The notes under the pieces: generated by a model
What the model was told of the DNA's origin: nothing
The model's input: only the letters and a program-made list of their open reading frames with translations
Databases searched by the model: none
Shown: in pieces, positions 1-4,921 of the stretch
Position numbering within the stretch: the stretch's first letter is position 1
Layout: each line of letters starts with the position of its first letter
Assembly: GCA_016839985.1 (NCBI GenBank)
Contig: JAEOTG010000270.1
Coordinates: 1-7,089 of the forward strand
Source: Candidatus Heimdallarchaeota archaeon
GTDB lineage: Archaea; Asgardarchaeota; Heimdallarchaeia; Heimdallarchaeales; Heimdallarchaeaceae
Reading direction: 5' to 3'
Length of the DNA: 7,089 nucleotides
Made by a program: the position numbers and the translations under genes

Positions 1-15
1 AAAATAATTTGACAA

Positions 16-61
16 GCTTTAATAATGTTGATGTTAATAAGAAATTAGAAAGAAAAAGGTG
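16..61 (+). promoter_or_regulatory. Candidate promoter and ribosome site of the ubiquitin-like gene
   Basis: TTTAATAA at 18-25 is a weak TATA-like box. A start of transcription about 26 bases further on (near 48) would leave a short leader holding AAGGTG at 56-61, which is 8 bases before the GTG start. The whole region is AT-rich, so the box could be chance. Confidence 0.35.
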
Positions 62-69
62 TAATCAAA

Positions 70-306
70 GTGAAAATTAGTGTAGTTACTGCAATAGGTG
101 GAGGGTCAATAGAATTAGATGTAGATCCTCATTCAACAGTGGCACAATTAAAAAGAGAAGTAGCAAAAAAGAAGAAAATACCAGCAAATACCGTAATTAT
201 AGTTTTTCATGGAAAACAACTTGATGATAGTGAAATTCTAAAACAAACAGGTATGATGGATGGTGACAAGTGTTATTTGATTGCTAGAACAAAGGGTGGA
301 TTTTAG
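70..306 (+). CDS. Ubiquitin-like protein with Gly-Gly-Phe tail
   Basis: This 78-residue protein is a beta-grasp ubiquitin homologue, expected to be activated by the adjacent E1-like enzyme and attached to target lysines. It aligns with eukaryotic ubiquitin along its whole length with one extra residue in the first hairpin. The stretch IPANTVIIVFHGKQLDD matches IPPDQQRLIFAGKQLED of ubiquitin; Val45 takes the place of Ile44 of the hydrophobic patch and Lys49 that of Lys48. The Lys63 position appears to be Asp64. Arg73 matches Arg72, which E1 enzymes read. The chain ends Gly76-Gly77-Phe78, so one residue must be removed before conjugation. The start is GTG at 70, with an AAGGTG Shine-Dalgarno motif ending 8 bases upstream. 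The length is normal for a ubiquitin precursor. Family identity is confident; whether it forms chains or serves as a single tag cannot be told from sequence. Confidence 0.93.
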   Translation: MKISVVTAIGGGSIELDVDPHSTVAQLKREVAKKKKIPANTVIIVFHGKQLDDSEILKQTGMMDGDKCYLIARTKGGF

Positions 307-328
307 GATTATTTTCCTTACTTCTTTC
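301..328 (+). terminator. T-rich stretch after the ubiquitin-like gene
   Basis: Short T runs in TTTTAGGATTATTTTCC and the following pyrimidine-rich bases could end transcription, as oligo-T does in archaea without a hairpin. The signal is weak, because AT-rich spacers often look like this. Confidence 0.28.
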
Positions 329-400
329 AATTGATCTTCTTATTGAGTTAGAAAATATTGTTGTTGTTTCTATTTTCACAAATTTAGTTTGTTATATTAA

Positions 401-447
401 AAAGAAACTTATATCAGTTTCATAAGACATTATTACATTAGTAGGTG
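401..447 (+). promoter_or_regulatory. Candidate BRE/TATA promoter and ribosome site of the E1-like gene
   Basis: AAAGAAAC followed by TTATAT (401-414) resembles an archaeal BRE plus TATA box. Transcription would start near 438, giving a leader of about 17 bases that contains AGGTG at 443-447, 7 bases before ATG 455. The geometry fits well. A separate T-rich stretch precedes it after the ubiquitin-like gene, so the E1-like gene may be transcribed on its own. Alternative box: TTATATTAAA at 392-401. Confidence 0.5.
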
Positions 448-454
448 CTATTCT

Positions 455-1459
455 ATGTCAGAAGAAGATCGATATTCAAGGCAGCAACTTATTCCTGGAT
501 GGGATCAAGAGAGCTTACAGGATTCAACCATCGTTATCGTTGGATTAGGAGCAATAGGTACCTATGTTGCAACTATTTTAGCTTCTTCTGGAATTGGAAA
601 ACTTACTCTCATTGAATTTGATACTGTTGAGGTTTCAAATTTAAATAGACAACTTCTCTATTATGATAAAGATGTGGGGAAACCAAAAGCAATAGTTGCT
701 GCAAAGAAACTGAAGGAAATCAATCCAAAGGTTCAAATTGAATTTTTCAACAAGAAAATGGAAGATGTTTCTGTTTCTGTCTATGAAAAAACTGACTTGA
801 TAATAGCTTGTTTAGATACATTCATTGGTAGAAGATGGATAAATTCTATGGCTGTAAGAGTGAAAAAACCATTGGTTATGGGTGGAATGTTTGCTTTTCT
901 TGGGAATGTTCAAGTAATAATCCCATATGAAACTCCTTGTTTTGAATGCCAACCTTTAGTTCCAGATGAGGAATTAACCCAAGCATGCACACCTTTCGGT
1001 GAGGAAAGAAAAAAAGAAAGAGAGAAAGAGGAAGAACCTCCTTTACCAGCAGTTGCTACAATGTCTAGTATAATTGGAGGTTTAATGTCTCAAGAAGCAC
1101 TTAAAGTGTTATTGAAAATAGGTGAAAGTCTTGAAAATTACTTATTTTATGATGGTTTAAATAACGCAACCACAATTATTCATCTCGTCAGGTCTGATGA
1201 CTGTCCTACTTGTGGAGATTTATATAAATTAGAACAAATACAATTTGTAGCTAGTCCTAAAGAAACTGTAAAAGATTTATCACTTCGTTTAGCTTTGACC
1301 TATGGTCTTGAGAAACCAGAATTAATGATTGAAGGATCATTTTTAGACCCAGATAAACAGATTCAGAAATGCAAATTATCAGAGAAAAATATTGCTTTTG
1401 TGCTTGATAAAAATCTTGCTAAACCAATAAAAATAGTCATTCAAATCAAAAGTGACTAA
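455..1459 (+). CDS. E1-like ubiquitin-activating enzyme (ThiF/UBA fold with UFD)
   Basis: This 334-residue ThiF/MoeB/E1-family protein should adenylate the C-terminal glycine of the ubiquitin-like protein and capture it as a thioester. Visible motifs are RYSRQ (6-10), the nucleotide-binding loop GLGAIG (30-35), Asp56, NRQ (64-66), Lys78 of the GKPKA stretch and Asp121/Arg126 of the LDTFIGRR segment. Cys162, Cys165, Cys250 and Cys253 form the usual structural zinc site. Cys178 in QACTP is the best catalytic cysteine, since eukaryotic E1s have Cys-Thr there. It is followed by a short, very charged linker (about 182-196) in place of a large cysteine domain. Residues from about 265 to the end look like a ubiquitin-fold domain, the part that recruits E2 in eukaryotes; bacterial MoeB and ThiF lack it. 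ATG at 455 has an AGGTG motif 7 bases upstream. It appears to have its own promoter and terminator. Confidence 0.9.
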   Translation: MSEEDRYSRQQLIPGWDQESLQDSTIVIVGLGAIGTYVATILASSGIGKLTLIEFDTVEVSNLNRQLLYYDKDVGKPKAIVAAKKLKEINPKVQIEFFNKKMEDVSVSVYEKTDLIIACLDTFIGRRWINSMAVRVKKPLVMGGMFAFLGNVQVIIPYETPCFECQPLVPDEELTQACTPFGEERKKEREKEEEPPLPAVATMSSIIGGLMSQEALKVLLKIGESLENYLFYDGLNNATTIIHLVRSDDCPTCGDLYKLEQIQFVASPKETVKDLSLRLALTYGLEKPELMIEGSFLDPDKQIQKCKLSEKNIAFVLDKNLAKPIKIVIQIKSD

Positions 1460-1469
1460 AAAAAGCATA

Positions 1470-1498
1470 TTTTTGTCTTTTCAAATGCAACATTTTTT
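1470..1498 (+). terminator. Oligo-T terminator after the E1-like gene
   Basis: Three T runs (1470-1474, 1478-1481 and 1493-1498, the last with six T) lie just after the E1 stop codon. Archaeal RNA polymerase terminates at such runs without a stem. The TATA-like box of the next gene lies immediately downstream, which fits a transcription-unit boundary. Confidence 0.45.
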
Positions 1499-1517
1499 AA
1501 AGTTTGAGAGTCATCAA

Positions 1518-1526
1518 TTTATATAG
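1518..1526 (+). promoter_or_regulatory. Candidate TATA box upstream of the ESCRT-I fusion gene
   Basis: TTTATATAG is a good TATA-like match, but its centre is only about 20 bases before GTG 1542. That would put the transcript start at or slightly past the assumed start codon, suggesting a leaderless message or a translation start a few codons downstream. The spacing is not ideal, so confidence is modest. Confidence 0.4.
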
Positions 1527-1541
1527 AGAAATACAAATAAG

Positions 1542-2948
1542 GTGATACAAATATCAACAGATGATTTCCTCCTTGCAAATGAAACTCAATTAATTTATGA
1601 GAATTCCACTGGTTTTGAACCAGTAAGAGGTAATCTTAAACATTGGAAAGGCTTTATCAGCAATATTGAGGAAACTGAAATCCCAATATTTGCTAATATT
1701 TACATTCAAGATGGATTTCCAGATGTTCCACCAATCGTAGATATAACACCTAGGGTAAATCATCCTAATGTTGAAGATGATGGAACATTAAGTTTGAGAA
1801 TTTTGTCTCAGTGGGGCAGATCTAATCATGTTTATCATGTTATAAACGATATTAAAGATCTTTTTACAAAAGTTCCTGCTAAACCTCTTAAAACTAAAAA
1901 AGTTAAGAAAGAAGCAAGAGCTCCTGGACTCCCAGTTGCAGCGATTCCAATCAAGCAATTACCTCAAGTACAATTAACTACAACAAGAGCTCAGCAACAA
2001 CATGAGGTTGAAAAACGCTCAATAGATTCATCTATTGGAGATTATCAAACTCAAATAGAGCAAGTAAGCAAGGAGATTGAAAAAGAAAGAGAATCTTTAT
2101 TAAAAGAAGGGGGAGTTTCTGTAGACACTTCTGCAAAAGAAATCTCCATCTCAAGAAAAGATGATTTGAAAGCTGATATTAGTGCAATCCAAGATACACT
2201 TGAAGCTATTCAAGAGAAATTTGATGATGGTGATATGACTAATGTTGACTTTCTCAAACTCTATAAAAAATATTCTAAAAAAGGTTATAAAGCAGAAAAA
2301 CAACAAAATCTAATAAGTACTGGTGCTGATGACATGACAAGAGAAGAAGATAAAAATCTAGAATTAGAAGCAGATTTATACTCATCTATTGTAACACTTG
2401 ACAATCTTGAATACAGCTATGAAAATAATGAAATTGAACAAATTGCTTATAGAAAACAATTAAGAGCTCTAATAAGAGGAATTTTTAAAGCTCGTATTCA
2501 ATTGGAAAGAATTGGTTTCAATTTAGAAGAATTCATCAAAAAAGAGAAAATAGATGAGAGATATCCTAAAGGTATCCATCAACTTCGTGTTGCAGAAGGA
2601 GTTGAAATAGCGAGTGCAACATCCATACCATTTGACACTCTCAAAAAGATTCCAGCAAAAACTGCAGATTTTGTTTCTTCGTCTATTGAATTAATTGACC
2701 TGACAAGACTTAAATCAGTAGCTAGAGCAGATTTGCTTTTAGCAGATATTGATGAAATGCTTCACATCTTAAAAACATTCCCAGCTGTTCCTAAAGATTA
2801 TTGGGTAACAGGGGATTTAGCAAATTGGCGAGAAATAATATCTAAATATAAACCTCAAGAGGTTATTAAGGAAGAGGACTGCGAAAAATTAGAATTTCAA
2901 GCAGCTCGTTGGTTAAACGATTTTAGAAGACTTTTGAAAGAACTGTAA
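1542..2948 (+). CDS. Single-chain ESCRT-I protein: UEV, steadiness box and Vps28 domains
   Basis: This 468-residue protein combines parts that are separate Vps23/TSG101 and Vps28 subunits in eukaryotes. Residues 15-110 form a ubiquitin-E2-variant fold, with HPN at 74-76 and the E2-like segment DGTLSLRIL at 80-88. Ser84 occupies the E2 cysteine position, so it should bind ubiquitin and not conjugate it. A Pro/Lys-rich linker (111-145) and a helical stretch (150-190) follow. Residues about 205-258 resemble the Vps23 steadiness box (GDMTNVDFLKLYKKYSKK). Residues about 272-356 match the Vps28 N-terminal core. Residues about 375-468 match the Vps28 C-terminal domain, including the LP.DF-like VPKDY, a conserved Trp and the terminal WLNDFRRLL, compared with AYNAFNRFL in human VPS28. 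The role inferred is ubiquitin recognition and recruitment of ESCRT-II. Start GTG 1542 lies inside a GGTGAT motif, so the exact start is uncertain by a few residues. Confidence 0.88.
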   Translation: MIQISTDDFLLANETQLIYENSTGFEPVRGNLKHWKGFISNIEETEIPIFANIYIQDGFPDVPPIVDITPRVNHPNVEDDGTLSLRILSQWGRSNHVYHVINDIKDLFTKVPAKPLKTKKVKKEARAPGLPVAAIPIKQLPQVQLTTTRAQQQHEVEKRSIDSSIGDYQTQIEQVSKEIEKERESLLKEGGVSVDTSAKEISISRKDDLKADISAIQDTLEAIQEKFDDGDMTNVDFLKLYKKYSKKGYKAEKQQNLISTGADDMTREEDKNLELEADLYSSIVTLDNLEYSYENNEIEQIAYRKQLRALIRGIFKARIQLERIGFNLEEFIKKEKIDERYPKGIHQLRVAEGVEIASATSIPFDTLKKIPAKTADFVSSSIELIDLTRLKSVARADLLLADIDEMLHILKTFPAVPKDYWVTGDLANWREIISKYKPQEVIKEEDCEKLEFQAARWLNDFRRLLKEL

Positions 2949-2978
2949 AATCTATTTTTACAGTTTCAGATTCTTTTT
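2941..2978 (+). terminator. Hairpin plus T run overlapping the stop codon of the ESCRT-I fusion gene
   Basis: AACTGTAAAA at 2941-2950 and TTTTACAGTT at 2956-2965 are perfect 10-base complements separated by the loop TCTAT. The stem contains the TAA stop codon (2946-2948). TTTTT follows at 2974-2978. Hairpin-plus-T terminators are uncommon in archaea; it could also stabilise the 3' end of the message. Confidence 0.5.
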
Positions 2979-3008
2979 CACTTCCTCTCTCATAACATAA
3001 CATCAAAA

Positions 3009-3013
3009 GGTGA
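3009..3013 (+). promoter_or_regulatory. Ribosome binding site GGTGA deciding the TTG 3019 start
   Basis: GGTGA matches the archaeal anti-Shine-Dalgarno complement and stands 5 bases before TTG 3019. The GTG at 3010 is embedded in the motif and so is unlikely to be the start codon of the small helical protein. Confidence 0.6.
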
Positions 3014-3018
3014 ACACC

Positions 3019-3324
3019 TTGGCAAACAAAAACACAATGAATGCTACTTTCATTAGCATCCGAAAAGAATTGTTTGAATTAATCAATATGATTGAAATCA
3101 AAATTGATGTTAGTTACATTATAGAAGAGATTGAAGAGATATCGTATGAAATACAAAAAATGGGAAACGAAGGAGAAAGAATTGCTGAAGATATGATGAG
3201 ATTGTACAAATCCCTTTTTAATAAATACAAAAACAAACTAGCTTCATTTCTAAGCTCTAAAGAAGCTAACCAAATCATTGAAAAAATACAAAATTGGTTA
3301 ATAGTTCTTCCAAAACTTCTTTAA
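3019..3324 (+). CDS. Small helical protein of unknown function between ESCRT-I and ESCRT-II genes
   Basis: I do not recognise this 101-residue protein. It looks almost entirely helical: segments of about 11-47, 50-78 and 81-97 show regular spacing of Ile/Leu among Lys and Glu, with only one Pro (98) and one Trp (93). There is no signal peptide, cysteine or metal motif. I chose TTG at 3019 because GGTGA at 3009-3013 sits 5 bases upstream. A GTG at 3010 would add three residues but lies inside that motif; ATG at 3037 is too far from it. It lies between the ESCRT-I fusion and the Vps22-like gene on the same strand, so an ESCRT-related role is a fair guess. A small helical partner of the ESCRT-I core, like Vps37, is one idea, but I see no convincing similarity to Vps37. 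Same-strand placement, a ribosome site and even codon use support a real gene. Confidence 0.72.
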   Translation: MANKNTMNATFISIRKELFELINMIEIKIDVSYIIEEIEEISYEIQKMGNEGERIAEDMMRLYKSLFNKYKNKLASFLSSKEANQIIEKIQNWLIVLPKLL

Positions 3325-3363
3325 AAAATTGAAAAATGTCCAAAAAGAATTTGATTGGTTACT

Positions 3364-3374
3364 TTTATATAATT
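3364..3374 (+). promoter_or_regulatory. Candidate TATA box of the Vps22-like gene
   Basis: TTTATATAATT is a strong TATA-like box about 34 bases before TTG 3403. Transcription would start near 3394, leaving only a very short leader overlapping the GGAG motif at 3393-3396. It suggests that the Vps22-like gene can be transcribed independently of the small gene upstream. Confidence 0.5.
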
Positions 3375-3392
3375 TCTAGACAATATTTAGTT

Positions 3393-3396
3393 GGAG
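3393..3396 (+). promoter_or_regulatory. Ribosome binding site GGAG deciding the TTG 3403 start
   Basis: GGAG lies 6 bases before TTG 3403 and inside the sequence that would be coding if TTG 3391 were used. No comparable motif precedes 3391, so the shorter protein is preferred. Confidence 0.5.
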
Positions 3397-3402
3397 ATTG
3401 AA

Positions 3403-4128
3403 TTGGGTTTACGAGACATTGAGAAAAAAATTAAGATAAAATCAGCTTTTCAGGTTAAAGAAGCAGAACTGATGATTAAAGAATTAGAACAAATGATAGA
3501 CAATGTTGATCAGATTAAGAAACAACTGAAGAAGTTTGAAAGAAAATTTAGTGATAAAATTTCTGACAACAAAGAATATTATGAAAAACTTTCTGATCTT
3601 CGAACTGAATTAGGATTACCTACAGAGATTGGACGATTCGATTGGAAAGAAGCTCCAACACTTAAAGATAAACTTACAGGAAAAGGATTTTATGATATTT
3701 TAGCAAACGAAATTTTAGATTTAGGTCAAAAATTAACCCCGGAGAATGGAGGAATAATTTCTATTGGAGAATTGTTTACACAACTCAACAAAACACGACC
3801 AGGAAAAATGGTTTCAATTGATGATATGTATCGTTCTCTTGAGAAATTAATTAATTCCCAATTAATTACTCCTTACAAGGCGCTCGAATCTGGTATTAAA
3901 ATCGTTGAATTTACAACAGTTGAATTCAGTCCTGATCATGATGTTATCTTAAGTTATGCATCCAGAGAAGGATTTGTAACGAAAGAAAACCTACTAATGC
4001 GTACAAATTGGGCAGAAGAGAGAATAGATAGATGTCTGACTTTCTTTGAAGAGCATGGTATGGCTAGAGTCGATAGAAGCTATTCAGAGGGCACGAAATA
4101 TTGGTTTCCAGGTCTTATGGGGTACTAA
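3403..4128 (+). CDS. Vps22/SNF8-like ESCRT-II subunit (EAP30 family)
   Basis: This 241-residue protein matches eukaryotic Vps22 (SNF8/EAP30) closely. It has an N-terminal helical hairpin (about 5-70) and then two tandem winged-helix domains. Shared landmarks are GLP near 71-73 (IGVDP in human), FYDILANEI (96-104) against FYYELGVQI, NGGIISIGEL (115-124) against NGGLITLEEL, and DHDVILSYASREGFVT (178-193) against DHTVVLQLAEKNGYVT. The end, YWFPGLM, corresponds to YWLPALF. It should pair with the Vps25-like protein encoded on the opposite strand to form ESCRT-II, bridging ESCRT-I and ESCRT-III at a membrane. Eukaryotic Vps36 is a paralogue, but no GLUE domain is present here, so Vps22-like is the better call. 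I prefer TTG at 3403, since GGAG at 3393-3396 is 6 bases upstream; TTG at 3391 would add four residues without a ribosome site. Confidence 0.9.
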   Translation: MGLRDIEKKIKIKSAFQVKEAELMIKELEQMIDNVDQIKKQLKKFERKFSDKISDNKEYYEKLSDLRTELGLPTEIGRFDWKEAPTLKDKLTGKGFYDILANEILDLGQKLTPENGGIISIGELFTQLNKTRPGKMVSIDDMYRSLEKLINSQLITPYKALESGIKIVEFTTVEFSPDHDVILSYASREGFVTKENLLMRTNWAEERIDRCLTFFEEHGMARVDRSYSEGTKYWFPGLMGY

Positions 4129-4149
4129 AAACTTTATTTCTTTTCTATT
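4127..4149. terminator. Shared terminator region between the converging gene arms
   Basis: The 21 bases between the Vps22-like and Vps25-like stop codons carry T runs on the plus strand (TTTATTTCTTTTC within 4134-4145). On the minus strand, TTTTT is formed by the A run at 4127-4131. Both transcripts probably end here and may overlap at their 3' ends. Confidence 0.35.
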
Positions 4150-4905
4150 CTAAAATGCTTTGTCAGCTTCAAATTGGATAATGGTTTTATCTTTATTCAA
4201 CCATCTAGCTACTTTTTTTTCGACTAACATTTCACAAACAATTATTAAATCATCAGCTGGTAAATTACACCATTGTTCTTCAAGTTGTGTTAAATCATAC
4301 AAAGAGTGTATTTCTACAACTCTTCCAGTATCAATCATAAAATCAAGAAGTTCATCAGCCCATTCTTCGTTAGCTTTCCAATAAATCCTCGCTCTGGTTT
4401 TCTTTTGCTCATCTAACCACTTTGCGATATTTTGTTTTACAAGATAATCTATTATTTCACGAGCTTGATTAAGGGATAGTTTCTTGTTGATTTTTGAGTT
4501 GTTGAAAGGATATTCATTCCTTAATTCAGTAATATTAATTATGTGAATAACAAAAACTCTAGAATAATCCAAGACAATTGCTGACCAGCTTTCTAGCCAA
4601 GATTCAACTTGGGAGTCTTTTTTAGGTTTAATGTACATCCAGGGTGCTTTCACCCATTTTGGAAGAGCATCTTCAAATTCTAATTCCAAAACAGCTCTTT
4701 GATCTTTTGAAAAATCTTCTTTTGCAGTTATTTTTATTATAGGCATCGTGGCTTTTAGCTCTTCCTCTGTTATTTCTAATCCTTTAATGCTAGCTTCTAT
4801 CATTTTCAATTTATCTTCGTCAATTTCCTTTTCTTCTTTTAGTTTTTCAATGTCTATTTCAGTAGTTTCTTCTTCTTCTTTTTTCTTCTTTTCAAGGGTT
4901 GACAT
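4150..4905 (-). CDS. Vps25-like ESCRT-II subunit with charged N-terminal extension
   Basis: Residues about 80-251 of this 251-residue protein match eukaryotic Vps25, an ESCRT-II subunit made of two winged-helix domains. Landmarks are an aromatic APWMYIKP segment (87-94) in the place of the Vps25 PPFF region, the W..WS motif near 103-108, YPFNNSKINKKL (132-143) against PLFNNVKLQRKL in human, KWLDE..K (162-168), and a Trp-rich YWKANEEWADEL (175-186) against MWRRPEEWGKLI. In eukaryotes the second winged helix of Vps25 binds and nucleates Vps20-type ESCRT-III; the matching class is encoded two genes upstream. Residues 1 to about 75 are an extra tail very rich in Lys and Glu, absent from human Vps25 (176 residues). 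ATG at 4905 follows the Vps4 stop codon by 16 bases with AGGT 8 bases upstream, so the two genes are probably co-transcribed. Confidence 0.9.
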   Translation of the reverse strand: MSTLEKKKKEEEETTEIDIEKLKEEKEIDEDKLKMIEASIKGLEITEEELKATMPIIKITAKEDFSKDQRAVLELEFEDALPKWVKAPWMYIKPKKDSQVESWLESWSAIVLDYSRVFVIHIINITELRNEYPFNNSKINKKLSLNQAREIIDYLVKQNIAKWLDEQKKTRARIYWKANEEWADELLDFMIDTGRVVEIHSLYDLTQLEEQWCNLPADDLIIVCEMLVEKKVARWLNKDKTIIQFEADKAF

Positions 4906-4921
4906 AGAAAGGACCTCTCAA

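Noticed and set aside
455..1459. MoeB/ThiF for molybdopterin or thiamin sulfur transfer
   Set aside because: The adenylation fold is shared, but the Cys-Thr motif, the C-terminal ubiquitin-fold-like domain and the neighbouring ubiquitin-like gene with an E1-type Arg73 favour a ubiquitin E1.
1542..1900. Catalytic E2 conjugating enzyme
   Set aside because: The fold and HPN motif fit, but the active-site Cys is Ser84 and the domain is fused to Vps28-type domains, so a UEV of ESCRT-I is the better reading.
3019..3324. Assignment of the small helical protein as Vps37
   Set aside because: Only size, helicity and location suggest it. I could not align any Mod(r)/Vps37 landmark, so I left it as unknown.
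4160..4384. Plus-strand open frame opposite the Vps25-like gene (also 4748-4984)
   Set aside because: Both frames lie antisense to a clear ESCRT-II gene and have Ser/Phe runs that simply mirror Lys/Glu codons of the real protein.
4860..4895. Repeat made of TTC/CTT units (microsatellite) near the vps25 start
   Set aside because: It is coding sequence for the Lys/Glu-rich N-terminus of the Vps25-like protein on the minus strand, not a separate repeat element.
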